Of a stretch of DNA of 64,000 nucleotides, positions 22,370-33,170 are shown in pieces. The first letter of the stretch is position 1. Every line of letters starts with the position of its first letter. Location: NCBI GenBank assembly GCA_030562195.1, contig JAUJPP010000005.1, positions 18,215,106 through 18,279,105 on the forward strand. The letters are read 5' to 3'. The stretch comes from Nipponacmea schrenckii. Taxonomy: Eukaryota; Mollusca; Gastropoda; Lottiidae. A program made the translations under genes and the position numbers. Below the pieces are notes generated by a model, which saw nothing but the letters and a program-made list of their open reading frames with translations, had not been told where the DNA came from and did not search any database.

Positions 22370-25300
22370 AAGGTAGTCTTTTCTTCTTTTAATTGCTAAA
22401 TATATATATTTACCAAGACTATTTAGTTCAGAAGTGTTTTCACTCGACAAAAATTGGATCAGCTTGTACATGCTTGGTCTGATACGAAAGTATTTTTTAA
22501 AAAGGTTTGTCCGTAAATCAATATAAAGTGGGCATATAAAAAGAAAATGGAATTCGTCCTCGACTTCATTTTTACTACAGCAGAGACATAGTCTATATTC
22601 TTTTTCAATATTCGAGTAACGACCCTTCTCAATGTTTAGGTCATGACTAGATAATCTAAATGAGTAATTTCACGACGATATTTGTTTAAAATATTCTTAC
22701 TGAAATAAGATTGGAGTTGGAATTTGTTTAAAATCAAATGTTGGAAAATAAAACCTTTACTGGAGATACAAATATCAGTATATGTTTTTTGTCTAAAAAT
22801 ATCAAAAATTCTAAACTTAATCCTGCAATAATTTATTTTAGTTGAAGGAGTAAAAGGGTTTTCCCAAATAGAACCAAGGCCTATCTTATATAATTCTGAT
22901 TTTACGCTTATAATCCAGCAGTCATTATTTTTTATCATTTCAGTATAACAGTTTTGTAAGATTTTATTTTCCGCATGCAAAAGCTTTGTCCAATACTTAA
23001 ATATTCTTAATTTTCTTATGATCAAAAGAGGATATCGCCCCGTTTCATAATAAATCATACTAGAGTTGGTACTGATTCTGGTATCAATTGTTCTTTTTAA
23101 AAAGTTTAAATGTAATGTTTCAATGTCTTTAGCTGCGTGAAATCCCCATACTTCTGCACCATAATTTAAAATACTTGATATATATGAATCAAAAACTGAA
23201 AACCTGGTTTCTATGTTAAAATAGTTTTCTTTGCATACTTTCGTAGTAGCCCCTAATACCTTGGTCAGCTATGTGTTGTTGCGTCTTAAGAAATTTCCCG
23301 TTAAAATTAAACAAAAACTCCAAGATAATTAAATTGACTGACTACGTCAAGTTTTATATCATTAAAATACCACTGTTCATTTCCCCTTAGCTTACCACCA
23401 TTTCTAAAGATCACAACCTTAGTTTTTGCGATATTAACTTTCATATCCCACTTATCAGTATATCTATACAATGAATTTAGCAAATGTTGTAAATCTTCTG
23501 GTGACTCAGATAACAAAACCTTATCATCTGCGTACATGAGTAAAAATAAAAATATATCGTGGATTCTTAAACATTTACAATTATCATTATTCAAATGTTG
23601 TTCTATGTCATTCACATAAAACGAAAATGATAGTGGTGATAAAACTTCACCTTGAAATAAACCATTTAAGCAGTCAAAGATTTCTGATACTTCTCCGTGC
23701 ACTTTAACTCGGCATTTAACTTTCTCATATAGTGAACGGATTATCGTTAAAGTTTTCCCATTGATACCTTGTTGAATAAGTTTATACCATAGGTTTAATC
23801 TGTTTATCAAATCGAAACATTTTGAATAGTCGACAAAACAGGCATACAATCTTTTTTTATTTTTCAGAGTTCTATTGACTAGAGACTGAAGGATAAAAAT
23901 GGCATCAATTGTGGAGAGGTTTTTCCTAAAGCCAAATTGAGCATCAGAAATGATTTCGTGCGCTTTGTCAAATTTCACTAATCTATTGTTTATTATCGAG
24001 GTAAAAAGTTTTCCCAGACATGAAACAATAGTAATTCCTCTATAGTTATTTGTATTCTTAGGATCCCCCTTTTTGAAGATCGGCACAATATTGCCTAGTG
24101 CCCACGCTGATGGGAAACAACCCGAATTCAGAACATTATTAAATATAATACTTAAATAAGTTATTAACTCAGACTTACAGTTTATCAGTATTTCATTTGT
24201 TATATTATCATTTGCAAATGCTTTGTTTAATTTAAGATTATTTATACATTGAAGAATTTCATCTTCTGTAATCAGATCATCTAATTCACTAACACTAATT
24301 GCCTTTTTGTTATCAAAATTATACAATGCTGTTTCTACCTCCTGGTTAATAGCAGGATGTGTAGAAGATAGATCTTTAAAGTGCGTAAAAAAGTCTTGTA
24401 TAGTTAAATCAGAACTTATAATAGATTTCCGTTTATTGAATAGTTTATAAAAAGTTTTAGGGTTTGTCATCCTAATATCATTTAACAAGTTACCTTGCTT
24501 ATGCATATAAATAGTTTTTAATTTACGTTCAAATTTCTTATATTTGTATTTTGATTGGATTAGCACCGCTTTGTTCTCTTTTGATTTATGTTTATTAAAC
24601 TTTTTTAAGTCATGTTTGTAGTTTCGATAAAGGACACGACATTCATTAGTGAACCATGGTTTATCCACTGAAATTTTGCTTTTATTATTTTGATTAGAGA
24701 CTCTTTTGCGAAATGTAGTAATCTCAGAACAACCAGAAACTATCTTTGTAATAAGTTTAGAGAATTTTTCTACACATAAATCGATTTTATTTTGGTCTAA
24801 TCCATTCAATGAACAAATATTTAACAGCTCGTTTTCATGAGACAAGATATTTAAACGCATATTATTTGTATTATTTTCGCACCATTCTGTTTTAATAATA
24901 GAACGTACATTGGATTCATTCATAACCTGGTCTGTAACTTCCCTATTATTTGTTCTACAATAAATATTAAAATCAACTGGACTGTGATCGGAGTATTCAT
25001 TAAATTCGCCCGAAGTAAAAGCATTGATAATTTCGAAATGTTTAAATTCGATTAAAAGATAGTCGATGAGACTTGAGCCCCTGTCATTTTGAAATGTGAG
25101 ACTACCAGCTAAGTCTCTGTCAGTTCGACCATTATAAATTCTTAATGACGTTTCCTTGCATATGTTTAGTAACAGATTACCAAATGTATTCGTTTTAGTA
25201 TCCATATTCTGACGTTCCATGAGCATTGGAATATCAGGTTCATAATTATATATAGCGGACAATTTTGATGTTATTTGTTTAGGTAATATGTCGTCCCTAA

Positions 25301-25754
25301 TATAGTCGTCTTTATTAGCAGTTCTTGCGTTCAGGTCGCCTATAACAATGACAATACCCATTTCTTTATATTTCAATGTTAATTCTTGCAAAATAAGAAA
25401 AAGCTCAACATCATGGACATCATAAAATACACTTTTGTATGGCGGTATATAACACCCAATGATATAGTAACATGTCTCGTCAGATTTAATTTGCAGTACG
25501 ATAATTGTATCAAGAACATTATGGACTATGCGACAGGAATCAGACATTGATCTCAGAATGTAAATAACTAACCCTCCACCAACAGTGTGTTTTCTTGGAA
25601 ATGCGTATGTTACATAATGTTCTATATCAATTTCATCCCCACACTGTATCCAACATTCAAATAGAAAAATAATATCATATTTACAAATAATATTACAAAA
25701 ACAGTCTTCTTTGATCTTCTTGCACAGACCTTTTCCAACATTCCATGCTGTCAC
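22370..25754 (-). pseudogene. LINE ORF2: endonuclease and reverse transcriptase
   Basis: An 815-codon open stretch (25754-23307) starts with the APE endonuclease: TAWNVGKG, VIGDLNARTANKD and YSDHSPVDFNIY. It continues with RT motifs ACFVDYSKCFDLINR, NGLFQGEVLSPLSFSFYVND and the catalytic LLMYADDKVLLSE. The frame breaks in a T-run just after FNYLGV. A second change near 23260 leads into the C-terminal part (22636-23058: RYPLLIIRKLRIFKYWTKLL). Beyond that is a CxxC...H region (LCLCCSK, EDEFHFLFICP) near 22560. The protein would nick DNA and copy the RNA in place. Only a few indels separate this copy from an open frame. Confidence 0.85.
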
Positions 25755-25778
25755 TTTAATCTCACTCTCCTTTATGTC

Positions 25779-26594
25779 CTATTCCATGCTAACCGTTTCC
25801 ACAACCGGGGACATACGTGTAGGGGTTCCTAGGTACGGTGGCCTAATGCTTCGTTGAGAGTTATTCCTATTTCGGATTTGCGAATGGGTATTTGGGGCGT
25901 CTCTTTCATTTTGAAAATAAAAATCATCTTTACCCGGTATATAGAGTTCTCCATTAATGTACAGCTTATCCCTGTATAGTACTGTCTTGTTGCCATGTCT
26001 TTTAAACCTCTTCATAACTGGATATAGTTCTTTCCTTTTCTCTTCAATCACAGATGGAAATTGTGGGCTGATACCATAAGGTTTGTTATATAGTTTCCAA
26101 GCTCTTCCTTTCACCAACTCAAGGTCCTTGTTGTAAATAAATCTGGCTATAATGGGACGATGTTTTCCAGTAATGCGTTTTCCAAAACGATGGACGTTTC
26201 CAAGTGCCACTCTGTTATCGATTTCAAGTTCGTAATATAAGAACTGTCTTATTATATCCTCAGAATCTTCATCAGTGCTTTCAGGTATCCCTTGAAATAT
26301 CAAATTGTATTTCATAGACCGACATCGTAGATCAAGAACGTCCTTGTTAATCTGTTCAGTGTCTTTTTCAATACAACTCACTCTATGTTTTAATTCAGGG
26401 TCGGGAGTAGTTGTCACGCCACTTCGTTTAAGATCATTAAGCTCACTGTTCTGGCTATTTATAGCTAAATGGTTTTCATTGCACTTTTTTGTTAAGATGT
26501 CAATACGTTGAGCCAAATCTTGATTACATTTCTCAATACCATTCACTCTGCTGTTCACACAATTCAAGTCACTTTCAATGTCCCTCGACAATTG
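25779..26594 (-). pseudogene. LINE ORF1, 5'-truncated
   Basis: The frame starts within the protein (EQLSRDIESDL, no ATG). It has a coiled-coil N-terminus (NGIEKCNQDLAQRIDILTKK) and an RRM-like core typical of L1-ORF1p-type proteins: RSMKYNLIFQGIPE, EDIIRQFLYYELEI, VHRFGKRITGKHRPIIARF, and PQFPSVIEEKRKELYP. It ends 24 bases before ORF2. The role is RNA binding and chaperoning of the LINE transcript. Confidence 0.8.
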
Positions 26595-27241
26595 CTCGTA
26601 AACACTCTACAAGGTGCAATTCTTGACGGATTTAAATGAAACTTTATATGAGTGTTTATGATCACTCAAGGATGAACCCTATTTTAAAATCAGCGAAATC
26701 GGAAAAAAATTAAGTATGAGTTTTTGCCCTTGTTCTTGAATGGCTCGTAAACACTCAACAATGTGCAATTCTTGCCTGATTTTGATGAAACTTGGTTTGA
26801 GAGTATGTTATAACTCAAGAATAAACCCTATTGAAAATCAGCGAAATCGAAAAACATTTAGTATGAGTTATTTCCCTTGTTCTTGAAAACGCGTTCAATT
26901 TTAGCTTGTAAACACTCTTGAGAGAACAATTCTTAATGGATTTTGATGAAACTTGGCTTGAGTATTTGTTATCACCCAAGGATGAGCCTTATTAAGAATT
27001 AAAAATATCAAAAAATTTTAAGGGTGAACCCTATTGCAAATCATAAAAATACCGAAAAATATTTAATGAATAGTTATTTGGTACAATTCTTGACAGATTT
27101 TAATGAAACTAGACACCCTAGAAAAAAATATATGGTGGAAGGTTGAATATTTCATTCCACTTATTGTAACCTTAATGAAAAGTTTTTATTTGAAATAAAT
27201 GCTGCCAGTGGGCGTATATTATCTTGCCTGGCAAGCTATCT
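26595..27241 (-). mobile_element. Right part of hairpin-type repeat split by the LINE
   Basis: Three or more inverted modules (GCTCGTAAACACTCTACAAG, GTGCAATTCTTGAC, GATGAAACTT, AAGGATGAACCC) match those of 5743-7411 in reverse. The end reads GTGGGCGTATATTAT, then the palindrome CTTGCCTGGCAAG (27223-27235). Confidence 0.7.
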
Positions 27242-27544
27242 TAATATTTTTTTTAGTTCTACTGAACTTAAAGACAAAATTCGAACAGAGTAATAATGTA
27301 CAAATTCACAGCTTTAAAGCAATATTAATCAATATGTATAAATAAAATTTTCGAAAATATTCTGAAATAAAATTACATCCTAATTAAAAAGATATAAATC
27401 TTACAAGAGGAGTTATAAAGATTATGTAACAGGTCATAAAGTCAAATTGTGTTGAAAAGTAAAGAAATGTTAAATTCTCATTTTTTTCTCCAAAGGTTAG
27501 ACTTACAACTAACCATACCATAACGTTATATTAGATTAAATACC
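27242..27544. other. AT-rich repeat remnant
   Basis: Contains TTTTTTTTAGTTCTACTGAACTTAAAGACAAAATTC-like sequence that recurs at about 60725-60920. It is dispersed and non-coding. Confidence 0.45.
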
Positions 27545-27745
27545 CTTATTATGAATGAAGACGTCACATGCTTGGATACGTTGAAAATGTCGGACGTGAG
27601 TTCTAATCTTGATCAGTGTGAAAGCGATTTCCAGTTCACCCAGCGGTGAAAGGGTAGGGATAATCCGGAAAATATCAATGCCAAGAGGTTGGCCAAGGAC
27701 CAACTGGTAGAAATGATCCCTGTCACAGTAGACTTGTGAACCTAA
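27545..27745 (+). mobile_element. SINE-3 fragment
   Basis: Shares GTTGAAAATGTCGGACGTGAG, CACCCAGC, GATAATCCGG and TGCCAAGAGG...TTGGCCAAGGACCA with the minus-strand element at 36440-36775. The tRNA-like head and part of the centre are missing. Confidence 0.6.
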
Positions 27746-28619
27746 GTTGTTATCCTTGTAAGCTGCTGGACACTAAAACTTTATGTTTCCATAAGTACAC
27801 TTTTTGTAGAATCATACACAAATTCGAACTTCTCCCATGCTGTGAATAAACACCACCCTGAATTATCCAACCAAGTCAAGTCGTGCACCTACCATTCCCC
27901 CCACGAATCAGATCCCAGTCCGTAGGCCTACCCAAAGCTTCATTTTTCACAACTACCAAACCAGTAGGCCCTACCCATCACCCCGTCGACAACCATTATA
28001 GGCTATCCGCTACCAAACCTTTTTATCACAACACCAAGGACAAATCATCATGGAATCTACCTGCTCTAATCAGCCTTAATTATCTGATCCCTTAAACTTA
28101 ACTGAATTACCAAAAGTAGGCCTAGGCCTAGTTCAGACATCGAAATACACTCATACCCGGGTGCCCAAATCCATCACATCCAGTCTATAGGCTACTTGAA
28201 TCAAAACAGGCTACGGTCATTCTGCACGTTTACCTCAACAAATTCGACCTGTTATCAAAGACCCCATTAACCATGTCCAGCTTCAAGCACCGAGTAAGTC
28301 TTTAAACTAATAATTGGGGATAAAAGTATTGAGAGGCCGCAAAGTTGTAGTTCACACCTTTTCAGCATTCAATCTCAGACTCTAGTGGACTTAAATGTAT
28401 TCTGATAACCAAATTAGCCAACATTTACTATCTTCGACCATGTATTGAACCTGAACGATCAGGGTTATCTCAGCTGCACATACATTTTTCGAAACCACCC
28501 TCTACGTGGTACTAGAACGGTTTAGAGCCTGTTAGCCTTTCTCAGAAACCCTAACCCTGAACTTCAAGATAAAGAAATTTTAGATGTATAAAAAATGGCT
28601 CGAAAGAAATAAAAGAACG
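27746..28619. other. Spacer, nothing recognised
   Basis: Locally C-rich relative to its surroundings (27850-28250), with several AGGCCTA words. Open frames are short and carry no domain I recognise. Confidence 0.4.
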
Positions 28620-28905
28620 AAAGAAACTTCACTTTCAATAGAAAAATTTATCTTCAAACCTGTGGCAATGCAATGGGTAAACGCCTCGCGCCGAGTTATG
28701 CGAACAATTTGATGGCTGAATGGGACCGATAAATCTCATAATTTCCCCTTTTCAACCTCAATAAAGGTTTTTAGACGATATTTTCATTATTTGGACAGAA
28801 TCGTTGGCAAACGTTAATTGGATTATATCGAAATTCTTAATAACCACCGCCTTACTATCAAATTTACAGCAAACATCTCAGAAAATAGCATGAATTAATA
28901 GGATA
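28620..28905 (+). mobile_element. Penelope-like reverse transcriptase fragment 2
   Basis: FNRKIYLQTCGNAMGKRLAP and SYANNLMAEWDR are readable, followed after frame changes by FLDDIFIIWTES and KFLNNH. This matches the RT motifs of the fragment at 5033-5450 and extends it upstream. It is heavily frameshifted. Confidence 0.65.
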
Positions 28906-28916
28906 TATCGATATAT

Positions 28917-29115
28917 TCAAAGGATATAACTGAATCCTAAGGATGTAACTGTATCCAAAGGATGTAACTGTATCCAAAGGATATAACTGCATCTAAAGGA
29001 TATAACAGCAACCAAAGGATATAACTGTATCCAAATGTATAACTGTATCTAAAGGATATAACTGCATCCAAAAGACATAACTGTATCCAAAGGATATAAC
29101 TGTATCCAAAGGACA
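28917..29115 (+). repeat. 19-bp tandem repeat
   Basis: About eleven units of AAAGGATATAACTGTATCC with substitutions (ATGTAAC, CATCC). The small minus-strand open frame across it is a product of the repeat. Confidence 0.85.
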
Positions 29116-29974
29116 AAGTTTCAATCAAATAAAACTAGAAATATTATTCAAAGAAACTAGCACACTGCAGCCGGAATAAATCTGATTTAATCAATGATTT
29201 CGACGTAAAAGAAATTGTTTCTATGTATCGACGCCTATTAATAAATTATGTACACAAACCATAAGATTATGGCAATGTCATTGAGGATAACTTTTTATTT
29301 CGTTATGGTTTACCCTGTTTATAATGTGGTTGTAATTTCCTGTTTGATAAGTAGATAACTATAAGCTCCGGTTTTAGACGGCTCCCTTTGCTAAATAAAT
29401 TCTATTTTATATTTTGTCCAGTTGGAACTCAATTAGGCCTGTACTCAGAAGGCAAAGAATATTGTTAGCATACCGATAGATGTTTATAGCCATTTTTCAA
29501 CACGCTAGTTGTATATAACTTGGTTCATTTTGCAAGTAATGATGATAAATTTGATGATTTGTTATGTAATTAAAAGCCAATTAGCTTTTGTATATCTATA
29601 ATGGTATGGAAATATTGCAAAATATAATGCACAACCGCATCATCATGAAACAATAATACCTCAAGGGCGTGCAGTGTAATCGAACTCTATGGTGCAGTGG
29701 CCTAGTTTCCAAGAAAACACGATCAGTTGTAACTTGTTGAACAAGTTATTTGCACATCGATCATTAGTTTTTAAAAAACAGGACAGATATATACGTAAGT
29801 ACCTTGAGCTTGGGTGTATAGTTTAGATATATCCAGAGGCGGCAGTGGCAGGTCCAAATTACATAATTCATTCTTTAACCTCTTTAATTACGTGCAATAA
29901 ATAAATAGAATGGTATAGAATGTGTAAAATAGTATTAGTATTCGAGCGCAGCTGCTCGAGATTGTAACCGTTTC
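29116..29974. other. Spacer, nothing recognised
   Basis: AT-rich sequence without coding pattern, terminal repeats or RNA-gene motifs that I can identify. Confidence 0.4.
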
Positions 29975-30325
29975 ATGTATCAGTTACAGTAAAGGTATCA
30001 GTTACAGTAAAGGTATCAGTAACAGTAAAGGTACTGTACAGGTATCAGTTAATGTAAAAGTATCAGTTACAGTAAAGGTATCAGTTACAGTAAAGGTATT
30101 AGTCACAGCAATGGTACTGTACAGGTATTAGTTACAGTTACGGTAACAGTAAAGGTATCAGTAACAGTAAATGTACTGTACAGGTATCAGTTACAGTAAA
30201 GGTATCAGTAACAGTAAAGGTATCAGTAACAGTAAAGGTATCAGTAACAGTAAATGTATCAGTAACAGTAAATGTACTGTACAGGTATCAGTTACAGTAC
30301 AAGGTAGCATTTACAGGACAGGTAT
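29975..30325 (+). repeat. 18-bp tandem repeat
   Basis: About twenty units of GGTATCAGTTACAGTAAA, alternating with a shorter GGTACTGTACA variant about every fourth unit, giving a weak higher-order period. It lies just downstream (minus strand) of the candidate signal exon. Confidence 0.85.
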
Positions 30326-30529
30326 CAAGCACACTTAACTTCAAATCGTACATCCTAATTAATGTGAAAAACATACGAAATAGTGAAAGTTGCACGCTTC
30401 CACATTCATCGATGTAGTTTGTCAGATGGCATGTCATCGAATAAATCATCGTTTTTTTTATTTGACCTTTGTTCATGTAACATAGAACTATGTCAAATCT
30501 TAAGTAATCTACATGAAAAATATACATAC

Positions 30530-30563
30530 CAATAACTGCACATAATACTAACTGTAGAAACAT
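30530..30563 (-). CDS. Candidate signal-peptide exon (possibly exon 1 of gene A)
   Basis: ATG (30563-30561) opens MFLQLVLCAVI, then a single G before a GTATGTATA donor (30529-30521). The outgoing phase (1 base) and the hydrophobic sequence fit exon 2 at 20468, which needs exactly one base and completes a Gly codon. The resulting three-exon ORF is 402 bases, 133 codons plus stop. The implied ~10-kb intron contains the LINE and other repeats. The link is inference; a transcript would decide it. Confidence 0.4.
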
Positions 30564-30599
30564 TTTAAACGATTTGTCCCTGTTGGTTGCTGTAGTTAA

Positions 30600-31140
30600 A
30601 CTATTGCTAGACTGTTACTGAACGTATTTCATACTATACAGGATCAATACGAGTCAATTGTTTCCTAGAAATTTTATTGCATATACATTCTTGGAAAATA
30701 GTCTATATAAAACATCTCTCCATAAGAAGAATGTTTTTGTGCTGCCATGGTGACAAAATGCAAGTTTATTTGTATATCTATCTATTAAAGATAAAGCCTA
30801 GGGAAATTCATATTTATTAAATGAATATATATGACTATAATTTGATAGTAGGAAAAAAAACTCCCCTTGAAGCGTCCGGGTGCGTCTGGTAAATTACTGC
30901 AACATATTTAAACAGCTCACAATCCATTGAAAACTTGTTGGTAGAGGGGGGGGGGCTTTATTGTGGTCGCTTATTGAAGGTGGGCTTATTGAAGGTGGGC
31001 TTATTGAAGGTGAAAATGGTCGTGTGAGCAGGATATACTGTAGGCTATATGAAATATAATGTGATCTGTCTGTACAGTCTAGAGTTACATGTATTTCATT
31101 AAACAATACTTAAAGATAACATAAAGTATAAAGGCAAATT
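30600..31140. other. Spacer with short GGTGGGCTTATTGAA triplication
   Basis: Three copies of a 15-bp unit (TTATTGAAGGTGGGC) lie at about 30970-31012 next to a G-run. No gene seen. Confidence 0.5.
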
Positions 31141-31149
31141 ACAAAAATT

Positions 31150-31819
31150 TTTTATTTCATAAGCTTAATATTTGTCATTAAGACAATATGATATCATAAA
31201 TATAAGGTGTATGAAGTACAGTATGTCAAGACATTGTTTTTATTTTACTATTTATTTAGGCCGAGTTTATTTACACAACGTTGTGTATCCAAAGAAAATT
31301 TATCGCTCTTGCATACACAACGTTATGTATGTAGTATACAAGTTTCCTTATATACACAATAGGCTCCTCCCACTTTGTGCAAACAACGATGTAAACAACA
31401 GCAATGCAGATTGTGTCCTAGGTTTCAGAACGACGATGTTACTCATGTGTTAAAACTAGGTAAGAGAAGTACGAGAATGTCAAGTTATTGTTTTTATTCT
31501 ACTATTTATTTAACAAGTAAAGCTAGAAAGTATTTATTAAGTCAAGTCAATATATAGTTCTTATATTATAGCTGCAACTAATATTAACACAACATATAAA
31601 AGTATATCCACGGAATTTTAAAATATAAACTTAATAAGCGATATGGTTATCAATAGTGTAAGAGATTGGTTCAAAGGTGGTGCTGAACTGAATTCTCCGC
31701 TTTCAAATCCGGCCTCTCCCCCACATGCTTCTGGATTTGTCAGTTTAATCAATTCCAAAAACGTTTTTTTAGTTTCTGGACATTCATTGAATTTGTTTGA
31801 ATCCTCGGTGCACTTTTTT
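31150..31819. repeat. Diverged third copy (C) of the duplicated unit, left part
   Basis: One 127-bp array unit (31450-31580) runs directly into the exon 3 homologue, without the 1.16-kb inverted-repeat transposon present in A and B. The copy resumes at 36295 after the Ngaro-like element. Confidence 0.75.
31618..31819 (-). pseudogene. Exon 3 of six-cysteine gene, copy C, interrupted
   Basis: The minus-strand frame codes KFNECPETKKTFLELIKL, NPEACGGEAGFESGEF and the tail SLTLLITISLIKFIF, homologous to exon 3 of gene A. Its first 16 bases and splice acceptor lie at 36310-36295, on the other side of a 4475-bp retrotransposon. The exon is therefore broken by insertion. Confidence 0.65.
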
Positions 31820-31970
31820 GAAAGATTTAGTTAGTAAATCTATTTTTAGATGACTGATCTTTCCTTCACCTTAACTTTAGTGCAAAGTTCGCTGCCTCGT
31901 TTTCAGAGCAACTCACGCTTCACGCTTCCTCCATTTTGCCTAGCAGCTTTTCGTTAAGTCTCTTTAAAAA
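31820..31970 (+). repeat. Split direct repeat A1
   Basis: Begins GAAAGATTTAGTTAGTAAAT and ends TCTCTTTAAAAA. It differs from A2 by a single base (TCTTTCC versus TCTGTCC). Confidence 0.95.
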
Positions 31971-31981
31971 TCAAGAGGAAA

Positions 31982-33170
31982 ATGTCTACTGTTAAAACTA
32001 GACGAAATACAGCAAGTGGAAAAGTCAAAGACGTTTTCGGTTCCACTTATAATGAAATGGAGGATGAAGATTATTCCACTGAAGATCAAGAAACGGAGAT
32101 TGAAGACAGTGATCTCACTAAAAGTAAGTCAAACTCGAAGAAGGCCTCGACGATTCGGTCAGTTTAGCAACACAGTAGCACACGTTAACAATTCGTTTCT
32201 AAATGGGTCCGTTGCTGAACAAAATACTTTCGAAGATGTCCAGACTGAAGATACAGAACTCATGTCTCTCCAAGAACAACTTTTGAGCATTCGAATGGAA
32301 CGTCGAAAAGCGGTACTCCGTAAACAGATTGCTGCAGAAAGAACCAGGATAGAGGCACTCTCCCAACCTACTTCCGCTACATCGAATTCAACCACAACTC
32401 CAAGCATAACGCCTGTTCCTGCATTACAACAAGGTGAGCAAACTACAGCGCCCCTAAATCAAAATCCTACTGGAGGTATTCTGGTTGATCTAGACATTAA
32501 TAAACCCGATAAGGTTTTACAAGTCATAAACTTTCTTTGGCTAGATCCTGTTGCTGTCAATACCTATTCCTTTGGTGATGGTGTAGAATTTCGAGTTGGA
32601 CGAAAAAGGTCACTTGAGAATATAAGTGTACAGGAATGGGGATATGCAAACACCCGGATATTGCAAGAATTGGTGAAGCGTGATCCAGAGTTCAACATTA
32701 ATCCTTATCTTAAATATACAGCTGATATATTTCGCTTGGCTGCTAAATATGTTTGGTACTCTGTCCTCCTCTATGACAAAGAGTATCGCGAGCGTCAAGC
32801 AGTTGAAAAGTTTGAATGGGGTACTTGTTTACAAGATTTAAGGGAGTTTCAACTCATAATAAAAAAGGACCACCCAACGGCCTTAGCCTTGCAAGAGCAG
32901 AATACATACAAAACTAAACCAGCTGGATACACGGGTTACAGCAAATCTAGTTCCAACTTTCATCCAGCTAATACGCGGAAGAAAGGACCCTTCACGTCGG
33001 ATGGTAGGGAAATCTGCCGTAACTTCAATAATAACATGTGTTATAGAAAAGAATGCAGATTAATTCACAATTGTGCAATCCGTCTATCCAGCCAACATTC
33101 AGCGCTGGATGGTCACGGCCCTAATGTGCAGGCACAAGTGCCCCAAAATTTTCAACAACGGACTGCTTAG
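31982..33170 (+). pseudogene. Gag-like protein with CCCH-type knuckle, frameshifted
   Basis: The likely start is ATG 31982 (MSTVKTRRNTASGKVKD), 11 bases after A1, in an acidic N-terminus. The frame is lost near 32140-32165. The rest continues in another frame from about RRFGQFSNTVAHVNN to 33170. It includes a basic coiled stretch (SIRMERRKAVLRKQIAAERT) and a C-terminal Cys/His cluster ICRNFNNNMCYRKECRLIHN, spacing C-x7-C-x5-C-x3-H. By position and knuckle it is the nucleic-acid-binding capsid-like protein of the element. Confidence 0.75.

Larger units (their letters stand above)
22101..26594 (-). mobile_element. APE-type LINE, 5'-truncated, nested in hairpin-type repeat
   Basis: Minus-strand order is ORF1 (26594-25779), then ORF2 (25754 to about 22370), then a 3' end ending in AATAAAGAATAAAGAATTGAG that abuts the microsatellite. 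The 5' junction falls inside ORF1 (no ATG), as expected for truncated target-primed insertion. The sequence on either side belongs to one older repeat. The clade (I/Jockey-like versus another APE group) was not resolved. Confidence 0.85.

Noticed and set aside
26585..26594. Start codon of LINE ORF1 at 26591
   Set aside because: The codon is TTG in the middle of a continuing frame at the truncation junction, not an initiation site.
28937..29128. 63-residue aromatic-rich minus-strand ORF
   Set aside because: It is the translation of the 19-bp tandem repeat.
32016..32140. ATG 32016 as the gag start
   Set aside because: The first ~40 codons are an out-of-frame reading of the acidic N-terminus starting at 31982; the frame is correct only after the break near 32140-32165.
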